This document shows positions 8,383 through 16,727 of a DNA stretch of 64,000 nt, piece after piece. The stretch lies in assembly GCF_000015165.1 (NCBI RefSeq), contig NC_009485.1, positions 5,413,501 to 5,477,500 on the forward strand. Direction: 5' to 3'. The stretch comes from Bradyrhizobium sp. BTAi1 (lineage in GTDB: Bacteria > Pseudomonadota > Alphaproteobacteria > Rhizobiales > Xanthobacteraceae). Position numbers and translations under genes: made by a program. The notes below the pieces were generated by a model that saw only the letters and a program-made list of their open reading frames with translations, searched no databases and had not been told where the DNA came from. How positions within the stretch are numbered: position 1 is the stretch's first letter; each line of letters starts with the position of its first letter.

Positions 8383-9111
8383 ATGAGTTGCAAATGCGAA
8401 TCGGCATGTGAACGAATTGTGCGGACCACCTCCTTGAGCGAGCTCTCGAACGTGCTGTCAGAAACCCGTCACGAATATGAGCTCGCACATCTCGTCTACA
8501 ATGCGCGACACTTGCCCCGGACGGAGGAACCGAATCCGCTCTTGCTGCTCACCTATGACGCCGAATGGGTCCAACGCTACAAGACCCAGGACTACTTCCA
8601 GATCGATCCCGTGATCAAACACGGCCTGGCGAGCCTGCTTCCGCTCGACTGGAGCAACCTCGAGAGCGGCGAGGCCGACGTGCGCGCGTTCTTCCGTGAA
8701 GCCCGATCGTTCGGCGTCGGCCGCAACGGCATGACCATTCCGATCCGCGGTCCTCATGGAGAGCGCGCGTTGTTTTCGCTGACGAGCAATCTCTCTGCTG
8801 GCCAATGGCAGACCACGCGTCTCGCGATGATGCGTGACTTCATGATCATCGCGTATTTCTTTCACGATCAGGCCGTGCGGCTCAGCGGCATGCGCGATCT
8901 TCCGGGGATGGGACGCCCGCTATCGCGCCGAGAACGCGAGACGCTTCAGCTGGCGGCCCGCGGCTTCGCACCGAAGCAGATTGCCGCCGATCTGCGCGTT
9001 TCCACGACAGCTGTCAGGCTCTATCTGCAGACCGCGCGGACCAAGCTCGAATGCACCACGCTGACGCAGGGGATTGCCAAAGCCATCAGCCTCGATCTCA
9101 TCCGCGCCTGA
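8383..9111 (+). CDS. LuxR-family quorum-sensing regulator (AHL-binding + HTH)
   Basis: The ATG at 8383 follows GGCAGGAAAACG and gives 242 residues, the usual size for this family. The N-terminal half has the autoinducer-binding pattern LTYDAEWVQRY (56-66), DYFQIDPV (70-77), a Trp at 90 and FGVGRNGMTIPI (110-121). The C-terminal half is a LuxR helix-turn-helix: LSRRERETLQLAARG (180-194) and KQIAADLRVSTTAV (198-211). Such proteins bind an acyl- or aryl-homoserine lactone and control a lux-type promoter. A luxI gene follows 203 bp downstream on the same strand, so this is a cognate pair. The longer frame from 8170 lacks a ribosome binding site. Confidence 0.9.
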   Translation: MSCKCESACERIVRTTSLSELSNVLSETRHEYELAHLVYNARHLPRTEEPNPLLLLTYDAEWVQRYKTQDYFQIDPVIKHGLASLLPLDWSNLESGEADVRAFFREARSFGVGRNGMTIPIRGPHGERALFSLTSNLSAGQWQTTRLAMMRDFMIIAYFFHDQAVRLSGMRDLPGMGRPLSRRERETLQLAARGFAPKQIAADLRVSTTAVRLYLQTARTKLECTTLTQGIAKAISLDLIRA

Positions 9112-9181
9112 TCCGCTGCAACGGCGCGACGAGCAGACCTCGGACGCGTGATGTGTCGACCGTTGCCAAAACGAACCGATT

Positions 9182-9191
9182 CAATCGATTG
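9182..9191. promoter_or_regulatory. 10-bp palindrome CAATCGATTG in the luxR-luxI gap
   Basis: A perfect palindrome lies 133 bp upstream of the luxI start and is the best symmetrical candidate for a lux-box-like site in this gap. It is shorter than a classical 18-20 bp lux box, so the assignment is weak. Confidence 0.25.
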
Positions 9192-9228
9192 CTCTTTGGT
9201 CCGATCCGGCAACGCGACCCCATCTATC

Positions 9229-9308
9229 GCCTGGACTTGGTCACGCCTGGACTTGGTCACGCCTGGACTTAGTCACGACAGGACTCGGTCACGACAGGAC
9301 TTGGTCAG
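9229..9308. repeat. Five 16-bp tandem repeats directly upstream of luxI
   Basis: Units at 9229, 9245, 9261, 9277 and 9293 read GCCTGGACTTGGTCAC (twice exact), then variants with AGTCAC, GACAGGACTCGGTCAC and GACAGGACTTGGTCAG. The array ends 6 bases before the luxI ATG, so it occupies the 5' leader and the place where a ribosome binding site is expected. Confidence 0.95.
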
Positions 9309-9314
9309 TATCTG

Positions 9315-9920
9315 ATGATCGAGATTCTCACGAGAGCAGATGAGCCGCGCGTTCCCGCCTGGTTCGATCAAATGTTTCGCGGCCGCGCCAAAGTGTTCCA
9401 TGAACGCCTCCGATGGCGGGTGGTCGTCAGAGACGGCCGCGAAATGGACCGCTACGATGAGCACGAGCGGACCATCTATCTCATGGCCATCGACAGCGCC
9501 GGACAGGTGGTCGGCTCGTTGCGCCTGCTCCGCGCTGTCGGCGAAACGATGCTGGACAACGAATTCCGCGATTTCTTCTCACCTCCCATTGTCATTCGGA
9601 GCGCGGAGATCCTGGAATGCACCCGGTTTTGCGTTCACGGCGACCAGACGTCATCGAAGCCAAATGCAGTCTCCTCAGAGCTCATGATCGGGCTCTGTGA
9701 ATTCGCGCTTGCCAACGGCATTCGCGAGGTCATCGGGCTGTACACCTCCGGGATGACCCGCATTTATCGCCGTGTCGGCTGGGAGCCCCGTGAGATCGCC
9801 GTTGCCAAGCCGGAATTCGGGCGTCTCATGCTGGGCACCTGGGCCGTATCGACAGCCGCTCTGCAGACCATGACATTGCGAGCAGGCTCTTCTCGCGAAC
9901 GGGCTCCCTCCGCGCAATGA
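9315..9920 (+). CDS. LuxI-family homoserine lactone synthase
   Basis: The 201-residue product keeps the LuxI invariant residues almost at their canonical positions: R24, F28, W34 (RAKVFHERLRW), E43, D45, D48 (GREMDRYD), R70 (GSLRLLR), F84, E101 and R104 (ECTRF). The enzyme joins an acyl group from ACP or CoA to S-adenosylmethionine to make a homoserine lactone signal. The acyl donor cannot be read from the sequence; bradyrhizobia are known to make branched-chain and aryl signals. No clear Shine-Dalgarno precedes the ATG because tandem repeats fill the leader. The stop lies 14 bases from the exporter operon end, convergent. Confidence 0.92.
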   Translation: MIEILTRADEPRVPAWFDQMFRGRAKVFHERLRWRVVVRDGREMDRYDEHERTIYLMAIDSAGQVVGSLRLLRAVGETMLDNEFRDFFSPPIVIRSAEILECTRFCVHGDQTSSKPNAVSSELMIGLCEFALANGIREVIGLYTSGMTRIYRRVGWEPREIAVAKPEFGRLMLGTWAVSTAALQTMTLRAGSSRERAPSAQ

Positions 9921-9934
9921 GCTCGTTGGCTGCC

Positions 9935-11311
9935 TCACTCGACCGCCACGACATCTCCGTCCTCCAGCCCGGAGAGAATCTGCACCGATGTCGGCGTCGT
10001 CACCCCGAGCCGAACTGAACGCTCCTGCGCTTGTCCTGACGTCGAATCGATCAGCTTCACGGTTGTTGCGCCGGATGGGCCGCGCCGGACGGCCCCGATC
10101 GGAACGAACAGCGCTCCCGGCCGAGCATCCAGCTCGATGGTCATGCGCGCGGACATTCCGATCCGGATGTCGTCCTTCTTGGTGTCGTCGATCAGAACAC
10201 GAACGTTGAACATCGCGGTTTGATTGGCGCTGTCCTGGGTTGCTTCGGAGCTGACGCCCACAACATGTCCTCGCAGGGGAAGACCCGGAAATGCATCGCT
10301 GGAAATGGCGACAGATTGGCCGATGCGGATTTGATTGACGTCGATTTCGTCGACCTTGCCGTCCACGATCAGGCTCGACAGGTCGGCGACCGAGAACAGC
10401 GTTTGGCCCCGCTGGACGCGTGCGCCGGTTTCGACGGTCTGCGGCACCGCTCCGCTCGCATTGACCGTTGGCGGCTTCACGATCACGCCGGCAACCGGCG
10501 CACGGACAATCGTGCCGTCCGCCTGACGCTGAACGTCCGCCAATCTCGCCTTCGCATTTTCCAGCTCGAGTTCGGCGAGACGCCGGGAATCGGCCCCGCC
10601 CCGCGCCAGGGTCGCGGTCAGGTCCTGCTCCGCCGTCGCGACGGTGAATGCTTGATTGTCGCGCTCCTGCTCGGCCGCCTCGAACTCGACCCGCGAGACG
10701 ATCCCGCGGTCGTAGAGTTGCCTGGTGTCGTTTACCTTGCGCTCGAGCCGGGCGAGCACGGTCCGGGCAGCCTCCACGCCTCGCCTGGCGCGCGTCACCT
10801 CGGGTCCGGCCTCCCAATGCGTCAACGCGTCGAGCGCAATGGCAGCCTTCAAGGTCGCCGACCTGGCTTCCCGCCCCCGGCTCTGGATGTCCTCCGCATT
10901 CATGACAATCAGAACGTCCCGTTCGGCGACGGTGTCACCGAGCGCGACCTTCTTCTCAGCGATCGAACCGTCATAGGGCGCCGTAACGGCGACGCTCCGC
11001 GCAGGCGCCACGGTGCCCATGGCCACGAGCTGTCGGGTCGCCGTCCCGGCCGAGACCCGGACCGACCGCAGCGCCGGGGATGGCGGCGCGGTGCTGCCAG
11101 CCTTGTTGCCCCAGGGCGCTCCCAGCCATGCGGCAGCGGCGCTCAGGATGAGCAGCGCAGCGCCGGCCATGATCAAGCCGTGCCGGCCCCGAGGCGAGCT
11201 CGCGCTTGCGGCGAATGGCCCGGAGCGGGTCCCCGGATCGGCATCGTGCAGCAGCGGAACAGGTCCGGCGATTGGGTCGCGGAGTTCTAGTCCGCGAGAT
11301 CGATGTGCCAT
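9935..11311 (-). CDS. HlyD/MacA-type periplasmic adaptor of an exporter
   Basis: The 458-residue protein has one membrane helix (about residues 45-65, GLIMAGAALLILSAAAAWLG). A lipoyl/biotinyl half-motif follows (VTAPYDGSIAEKKVALGDTV), then a long alpha-helical hairpin, a second half-motif (IVRAPVAGVIVKPP) and beta-barrel domains. It would bridge the inner-membrane ABC permease to the TolC-like channel. It is the last gene of a four-gene operon and its ATG overlaps the end of the TolC gene by 25 bp. Confidence 0.88.
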   Translation of the reverse strand: MAHRSRGLELRDPIAGPVPLLHDADPGTRSGPFAASASSPRGRHGLIMAGAALLILSAAAAWLGAPWGNKAGSTAPPSPALRSVRVSAGTATRQLVAMGTVAPARSVAVTAPYDGSIAEKKVALGDTVAERDVLIVMNAEDIQSRGREARSATLKAAIALDALTHWEAGPEVTRARRGVEAARTVLARLERKVNDTRQLYDRGIVSRVEFEAAEQERDNQAFTVATAEQDLTATLARGGADSRRLAELELENAKARLADVQRQADGTIVRAPVAGVIVKPPTVNASGAVPQTVETGARVQRGQTLFSVADLSSLIVDGKVDEIDVNQIRIGQSVAISSDAFPGLPLRGHVVGVSSEATQDSANQTAMFNVRVLIDDTKKDDIRIGMSARMTIELDARPGALFVPIGAVRRGPSGATTVKLIDSTSGQAQERSVRLGVTTPTSVQILSGLEDGDVVAVE

Positions 11312-12855
11312 GTCTTCAGCGTCGTTCCGAGGGCCATGTCGAGCGTGGTCAGAGCGTTGAGGTAAGCGATGGCGGAGTTCAGCTGCTGCTGCTCGGCATC
11401 GCGAAGATCGGCCTCCAACGCGCGGATCTGAAACGCCGACGACCGGCCGGCCCGGAGCTTTTCGTTCTCGATGGCGAGCGCGCGTTCAGCCAGAGTGCGG
11501 GCCTTTCTTGCCACTTCGAGCTGACTCCAGGACATCTCGATATCGGTCACCGCTGAGCGCACCTGAAGCTCGACACCCTGCCGGATCGCGGCGAGTTGCA
11601 GTTCGGAGGTTCGCAGTGCGGTCGAGGCCTGTACGGCCGGCTGCTCGCGCTGCAGTCCGGTCAGCGGCATGTTGAACTGCACGCCGATGACCCCATCGGC
11701 GATGCGCTGGCTGTCTTTGGCCGCAGCGCTGGTGACTGTTCTGCCGCCGAAGCTGCCGCTGGCGAAAACCGAGAGGTCCCACAGCTTCTGGTTCTCAGCG
11801 ACGGTGAGACCGAGCCTGTTCTGCTCCACCACACAGAGCTGCCCGAGGAAGTCAGGTCGCTCCGACAACGCGATCCGCATGACGTTGCGCAGATCGGGGC
11901 GGAGGCGCTCAGGGCTGGTGCTCTCTCCCGCGATCACCGCAGTCCCCAGATCGATCGACAGCAATTGCAGCAGATTCAAACGCGCGATCTCGATGCTCCT
12001 GGCCGCGGCGAGCACGCGGATCTGCTGGTTCTCGACATTGGCCTCGCTCTGGACGATCTCGACCGCCGCCATGCGGCCGGCCTGGATCAGCGACCGATTC
12101 ACGTCGACGAGCTCGCGGGCGCGCTTCAGCGAATTCTGCGCCAATTGCCAGCTTTCCTGCGCCTGCAGCAGACTGCGGTAAGCAAGAATGACCTGCCCGA
12201 TCGTGTTCGAGACCGTCCGCTTGAGATTGAGCCGATTGATCCGTTCGGTCAGGCGCGCGATTCCGAGCGGCGCCATGGTGACCTCGGTGCCTCCGCCGCG
12301 CAGCAGAGGCTGGCTGATCGTCACGTCGGCGGTCGATCGTCGCGTCTGGGTCCCCGCGACGTCGGTGAAGGAGGTGTTCCATGCGAAGCCGAGAGTCGCG
12401 CCGGTCGGCAGCAAGATACTGGCCCCCGGCGAGACTTGAACGGTGCTGGTGCCGATCGCACCGATCGACTGGCGTACCGCCGATCCGGACACGCCCAATT
12501 GCGGTGAGAAACGATCCTCAGCGACGCGAAGATCGAATTTCTGCGCGATCCTGTCGATATAGGCGCTCCTGATGGCGCGGTTGTCGCGCAGTCCGAGAAA
12601 GACGGCGTCGGCGAGCGTCAGCGTGGCGCCCTTGATCGGACTGTCCTGCTCATCGGCGGCGCGCTTCTGCGGCATCGGAGGTGGACGGCTGGACCGATGC
12701 GCCTGGGCTCCCGCCCCCTCGGCCGGCGCCGCCTGACACCAGGCGCTGACGGTCACGCCCAGAACCAGCGCGCGGAGTCCAAGCCGGGCAAAGCCATGCG
12801 GCGCGCGCCGGCTGCGGGGATGGCGGAACGACGCGGCTGGCGGCCTGAGCACCAT
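11287..12855 (-). CDS. TolC-family outer membrane efflux protein
   Basis: The 522-residue product has a signal region (LGLRALVLGVTVSAWCQAAPA) and two OEP repeats with coiled-coil helices, e.g. LTLADAVFLGLRDNRAIRS at the start of the first repeat and VRSAVTDIEMSWSQLEVARK in the second. It forms the outer-membrane channel of a tripartite exporter. The chosen ATG lies one base after the permease stop (TGAcATG), which indicates coupling; in-frame starts further upstream would lie inside the permease gene. It overlaps the adaptor gene downstream. Confidence 0.88.
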   Translation of the reverse strand: MVLRPPAASFRHPRSRRAPHGFARLGLRALVLGVTVSAWCQAAPAEGAGAQAHRSSRPPPMPQKRAADEQDSPIKGATLTLADAVFLGLRDNRAIRSAYIDRIAQKFDLRVAEDRFSPQLGVSGSAVRQSIGAIGTSTVQVSPGASILLPTGATLGFAWNTSFTDVAGTQTRRSTADVTISQPLLRGGGTEVTMAPLGIARLTERINRLNLKRTVSNTIGQVILAYRSLLQAQESWQLAQNSLKRARELVDVNRSLIQAGRMAAVEIVQSEANVENQQIRVLAAARSIEIARLNLLQLLSIDLGTAVIAGESTSPERLRPDLRNVMRIALSERPDFLGQLCVVEQNRLGLTVAENQKLWDLSVFASGSFGGRTVTSAAAKDSQRIADGVIGVQFNMPLTGLQREQPAVQASTALRTSELQLAAIRQGVELQVRSAVTDIEMSWSQLEVARKARTLAERALAIENEKLRAGRSSAFQIRALEADLRDAEQQQLNSAIAYLNALTTLDMALGTTLKTWHIDLAD

Positions 12856-12856
12856 G

Positions 12857-14086
12857 TCATTCCGCTCGCAACGCATCGATGGGATTGAGGTTGGCGGCTC
12901 TGACGGCCGGATAAAGACCGAAGAACAGCCCGACACAGACGCTCATCCCGACGCCGAGAGGCAGGGCGGCCCATGCCGGGCAGAATGTCCAGCCGCTGAT
13001 CTTTGCGAAGGCAAATCCGACGGCCGAGCCGATGATCGTCCCCACGACGGCGCCGATCGCCGACAACAACATCGACTCGGTCAGGAACATCACCACGATG
13101 TCCTGCTGCCGGGCGCCGATCGCGATCCTGACGCCGATTTCGCGCCGCCGCTCCATGACACTCATCAGCATCACGTTCATGACTCCGACGCCTCCGACGA
13201 TCAAAGAGACGGCGCCAATCGCAAGCAGCAGCAGGCTGTAGATCCGCACCTGCTCGTCGACACTGGCAATCAGTTGCCGCGCGGTCTGGATCTGCAGCGC
13301 GCCGCCCTGCGGCACTTGCTGCCGAAAGGCCGCAGCGATCGCCGAACTCGCGACAGCACCGTCGACCCCTGCCGAAAACTTCGCAGCAATGCGCGAGATC
13401 GAAACGGCCGACGCCGGCACCAAGCGCCGCGCAGCCATCAGCGGAATGACGACGGACCGGCTCAGATCGAGGTTGAGGACGAAGTTCTGTTCCGTCGGCT
13501 CAAGAACACCGACGACCGTCATGATCTGATCCTGAATCCTGATCTGATCTCCCGGACCGGGCTCCTGCCCTGTCGCAGCTCGCACCTCCCGGGCAATACC
13601 AGCTCCAAGAACCACGAACGGCGCAAATCCATCGAGGTCCGAGATCGCACGCCCGCGCGCAAAGTCCGCCTTTGCCAGTTCGAACAACTGATCATTGGAT
13701 GCGATAAGGGTCGCACCAATGCGTTGGCGCCCGACATGAAGCGTCGTCCCGGCGCTGACGATCGGAGCTGCGCTTGCGATTCCAAAAGACGGCTGCAACA
13801 GCATGTGGACGAAGCTCTCCGGAATGGCCGGGAGCCGGGTTGCCGTCCCCACCGCAACGATGCTCAACCGGTCAATTCCCAGGGATTGGAAACGACGCAT
13901 CGACTCGACGCGTGCCGTGTGCCCAATGTGAAGCATCGCAATCACCGCGGCGGTCCCGATTGCGATTCCAATCAGTGCCAGCAGCGCTCGGCCTCTGAGG
14001 AGATGCACGTCGGCGATCGCCTCTCTGATGAGCTCCAGCAGCAGCGGAGACGTCGATACCTCGGTCCCCTCAACAGGGTCCTGCAT
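12857..14086 (-). CDS. MacB/FtsX-type ABC transporter permease
   Basis: One N-terminal membrane helix (ALLALIGIAIGTAAVIAML) is followed by a large periplasmic domain. Three C-terminal helices come next, including GGVGVMNVMLMSVMERRREI and TEIGVRIAIGA-like coupling sequence REIGVRIAIGARQQDI. This is the MacB/LolC topology, although the ATPase is a separate protein here. Such systems export macrolides, siderophores, peptides or lipoproteins by mechanotransmission rather than by a classical translocation path. The ATG at 14086 overlaps the ATPase end by 17 bp; ATGs at 14098 and 14128 are alternatives. Confidence 0.88.
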   Translation of the reverse strand: MQDPVEGTEVSTSPLLLELIREAIADVHLLRGRALLALIGIAIGTAAVIAMLHIGHTARVESMRRFQSLGIDRLSIVAVGTATRLPAIPESFVHMLLQPSFGIASAAPIVSAGTTLHVGRQRIGATLIASNDQLFELAKADFARGRAISDLDGFAPFVVLGAGIAREVRAATGQEPGPGDQIRIQDQIMTVVGVLEPTEQNFVLNLDLSRSVVIPLMAARRLVPASAVSISRIAAKFSAGVDGAVASSAIAAAFRQQVPQGGALQIQTARQLIASVDEQVRIYSLLLLAIGAVSLIVGGVGVMNVMLMSVMERRREIGVRIAIGARQQDIVVMFLTESMLLSAIGAVVGTIIGSAVGFAFAKISGWTFCPAWAALPLGVGMSVCVGLFFGLYPAVRAANLNPIDALRAE

Positions 14087-14786
14087 CGCGCAGCTCATCG
14101 CGATTGTCGTCGACGACGCGACCGTCACTCACGACGATTCGACGCGGACAGCGCGCGGCCACCGTCGGATCGTGCGTCACCAGAATGATCGTGGTCCCGT
14201 GATTCCTGTTGAGATCGAGAAACAGATTCATGATGCTCTCGGATGTCGCTGTATCGAGGCTCCCGGTCGGCTCATCGGCCAAAATGACGGCCGGTTGCCC
14301 TGCCAACGCGCGCGCGATGGCGACGCGCTGGCACTGCCCTCCAGACATCTGGTTCGGGCGGTGGTCGATCCGGTCTTGGAGACCCACCCGCGCCAGAGCG
14401 GATCTCGCAATGTCCCGGCGCGCAGGTCGTGACACGCCGCGGTACAGCAGGGGGAGCGCGACATTTTCAAGCGCCGAAAGCCCCGGGAGCAAATTGAACG
14501 ATTGGAAGACGAAGCCAATCAGCCGATTGCGCAGCCTGGCCTGCTCGTCCGCACCGAGGCGGTCCACCCTGAGGCCGGTAATTTCGATCCGACCCGCGTC
14601 CGGTCGATCCAGCAACCCGATCAGGCTCATCAAGGTGCTCTTGCCGGAGCCGGACGCCCCCTTGATCGCGCACAATTCAGATCGGCAGACCACCAGAGAG
14701 ACGTCCTGAAGAACCGGCAGCGCACCATGCCTGCTCGGATAGGTCTTCGAGACGCCGAAGACGGCAAGTATAGGCCGCTCTATCAC
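14070..14786 (-). CDS. ABC transporter ATP-binding protein (MacB/LolD type)
   Basis: The 238-residue protein shows Walker A GASGSGKS (43-50), signature MSGGQ (147-151), Walker B VILADEP (167-173) and the H-loop His 205. The start codon is GTG. It is the first gene of the exporter operon (ATPase, permease, TolC, adaptor), all with overlaps or gaps of a base or two. The four products make a complete MacAB-TolC-like system. The substrate is unknown; the convergent luxI gene makes a link to quorum sensing attractive but unproven. Confidence 0.92.
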   Translation of the reverse strand: MIERPILAVFGVSKTYPSRHGALPVLQDVSLVVCRSELCAIKGASGSGKSTLMSLIGLLDRPDAGRIEITGLRVDRLGADEQARLRNRLIGFVFQSFNLLPGLSALENVALPLLYRGVSRPARRDIARSALARVGLQDRIDHRPNQMSGGQCQRVAIARALAGQPAVILADEPTGSLDTATSESIMNLFLDLNRNHGTTIILVTHDPTVAARCPRRIVVSDGRVVDDNRDELRDAGPC

Positions 14787-14953
14787 GGGGCAGCCTCCGA
14801 ACCCTCGTCGTTACGGGAGGCCATATCACCGGCGGGCGCGCGCCCGCACAATCTTGCGTTTTCTTAGCTTGACAAGTAGTTCGGCTCGCCCCGCGCGCCT
14901 CACAATGCGGCCAACCTCTTGCCGGGGAGGCCTCGCCCTCCCCGGACCTGGCA

Positions 14954-15313
14954 TCACGTCTTGGGCAGCTTCGGCATGTTCTCGACGAAACCATTGAAGC
15001 AGGCCAGCCGCTCGTCCTCCTCCTTGGTGAACTTGCAGTCGGCCACCGTCTTCGCCTTCATCGCCTTCGGCTTGGCGGCCGGCGGGATCACGGCGTCATA
15101 GCAGTTCAACCGCTCTTTGGTTCCGTCGTCGATCTCCAGGCACGCCTGGAGCTTCACTGCGGCCGATTGCGGCTTGGCCGGCGCGGCGGCCGCGGTCTTC
15201 GCACCTTTCGGCTTGACCTGCACCAGCGGGCGATCACCGACCATCGGCGCGTTCTGGGCCAGCGCAGAGGTGCAAAACAGCGCTGCGGCAAGGCTCAATA
15301 TCGTCTTTTTCAT
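14954..15313 (-). CDS. Small periplasmic protein with paired Cys motifs
   Basis: A clear signal peptide (MKKTILSLAAALFCTSALAQ) precedes a 99-residue mature protein. Two related motifs, KLQACLEIDDGTKERLNCYD and DCKFTKEEDERLACFNGF, each carry two cysteines and an RL-C pattern. This recalls the C-x-xx-RLxCYD motif of small periplasmic proteins such as VasI/TagO, but the likeness is short. Function is not assigned. Confidence 0.75.
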   Translation of the reverse strand: MKKTILSLAAALFCTSALAQNAPMVGDRPLVQVKPKGAKTAAAAPAKPQSAAVKLQACLEIDDGTKERLNCYDAVIPPAAKPKAMKAKTVADCKFTKEEDERLACFNGFVENMPKLPKT

Positions 15314-15473
15314 GCCATGTCTCTTTCATCCAAACCGTGGGCGCGCGAGATCGACCCGGTCGAGATGATCCGCCTCCTCTGGCGCCATCTCCGCCCCACA
15401 GCCTCCCACCACAGCGGCTTTAATCCGGTCCGACCGGTTTTGCCAAGCGCCAAGCCGCTGATCGCGGGGGACT

Positions 15474-16649
15474 TCAGGCCAGGACGGCAACGGGCAGCCG
15501 CGGCCGGCTGGCCAGGATGGCGAGCAGCGCCAGCATTGCGAAGCCCATCGCGGCATAGCCGGTGGCATCGAGCCAACCGCGCGCGAACAGGCTGCCGCCG
15601 AGCGCGGAACCGATCGCCTGGCCGATATAGAGCACGGAGGTGTTGAGCGAGACAGAGGCTGACGCCAGCGGCGGGGCCGCCGCCACGAGGCGGACCTGCT
15701 GCATGGAATTGGTGGACGCAAAGCCCAGGCCCCAGATCGCCACGGCAACCGCCATGAGGGAATAGGATCCCGCGCCGAGGGTCCAGACCGCGATTCCTGC
15801 GAACAGAAGACAACTGAACAGGAGCGACGTCCGATAGGCCCCCCAGCCGTCGACGATCCGGGTGGCAATGACGACACCGAGGAAGCCGCAGGCCCCGTAG
15901 ATCGCGAACACCAGCCCGACCTGGTTGGCATCGGCACCGGTCAGCCTGTTCAACAGCGGTCCCATGAAGGTGAAGATGACGAACTGTCCTGACATCTGCA
16001 GCGTCGTAATCAGAAGCAGCAGCACGACCATGCGGTTGCGGGCGAGCTCGGTCCAGGTCTTGAGCGCGACGGGCGCGCCTTTCAAGCCCGATGGCAGGCG
16101 CCATGTCAGCAGCAGCAGGCTGATCGCGCCGGCCGCCCCCACCGCGAGATAGGCCGCCCGCCAGCCGGAATGGCTGCCGATGAAGGTGATCAGCGGCAGT
16201 CCGACGGCGGCCGCCAGCGACCAGCCGAGAAACACATAAGCGATGGTGCTGCCGCGTGTCTCCACCGGGCTGATCAAGGCTGCGGTGCCCGCGGCCTGCG
16301 GCGTATACAGCGCACCGACCGCCAGCATCAGCAACCGCAGTGCGAGCAGGCCTGCATAGTCCGGCACGAATGCAGACCCGAGATTGCCCAGGGTCAGCAC
16401 GAGCAGGGTCGCCGCCAGCAGCAGGCGGCGATCGAAGCGGCTGGTGAGCCACGCCGTCAAAGGCGAACAGATGCAGAGCACCACCGCCCCGAAGGTGATC
16501 AGCAGGCCCGCGGTGTGAATGCCGATCCCGAGACCGGCGGCGAGTTCGGGCAACATGCCGGCGGGCGCGAGCACCGAACAGCCGGTGACGATGTTGCCGA
16601 GCATCAGTGCCGTCGGGGCGAAGCGGGGGGAAGTTTGATGGGACGTCAT
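15474..16649 (-). CDS. MFS transporter (drug/sugar efflux type)
   Basis: The 391-residue protein has about 12 membrane helices. The MFS loop 2-3 signature appears as LTAWLTSRFDRRLLL (about residues 63-77). The length and pattern fit the AraJ/arabinose-efflux-like DHA1 group, which exports small molecules by proton antiport. A large palindrome 18 bases upstream of the ATG suggests control by a dimeric repressor, although no regulator gene is adjacent. Confidence 0.88.
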   Translation of the reverse strand: MTSHQTSPRFAPTALMLGNIVTGCSVLAPAGMLPELAAGLGIGIHTAGLLITFGAVVLCICSPLTAWLTSRFDRRLLLAATLLVLTLGNLGSAFVPDYAGLLALRLLMLAVGALYTPQAAGTAALISPVETRGSTIAYVFLGWSLAAAVGLPLITFIGSHSGWRAAYLAVGAAGAISLLLLTWRLPSGLKGAPVALKTWTELARNRMVVLLLLITTLQMSGQFVIFTFMGPLLNRLTGADANQVGLVFAIYGACGFLGVVIATRIVDGWGAYRTSLLFSCLLFAGIAVWTLGAGSYSLMAVAVAIWGLGFASTNSMQQVRLVAAAPPLASASVSLNTSVLYIGQAIGSALGGSLFARGWLDATGYAAMGFAMLALLAILASRPRLPVAVLA

Positions 16650-16667
16650 CGCACTTCAATAGCAGAA

Positions 16668-16691
16668 AATTTCATGCACCTGCATGAAATT
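16668..16691. promoter_or_regulatory. 24-bp palindromic operator-like site before the MFS gene
   Basis: AATTTCATGCA (16668-16678) and TGCATGAAATT (16681-16691) are perfect inverted copies separated by CC. A further TTTCAT half-site follows at about 16693. It is 18 bases upstream of the MFS ATG in a 78-bp gap, where a repressor would block the promoter. Confidence 0.6.
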
Positions 16692-16727
16692 GTTTCATGG
16701 CGGCCATGACATTCTCTTCGATCGCAC

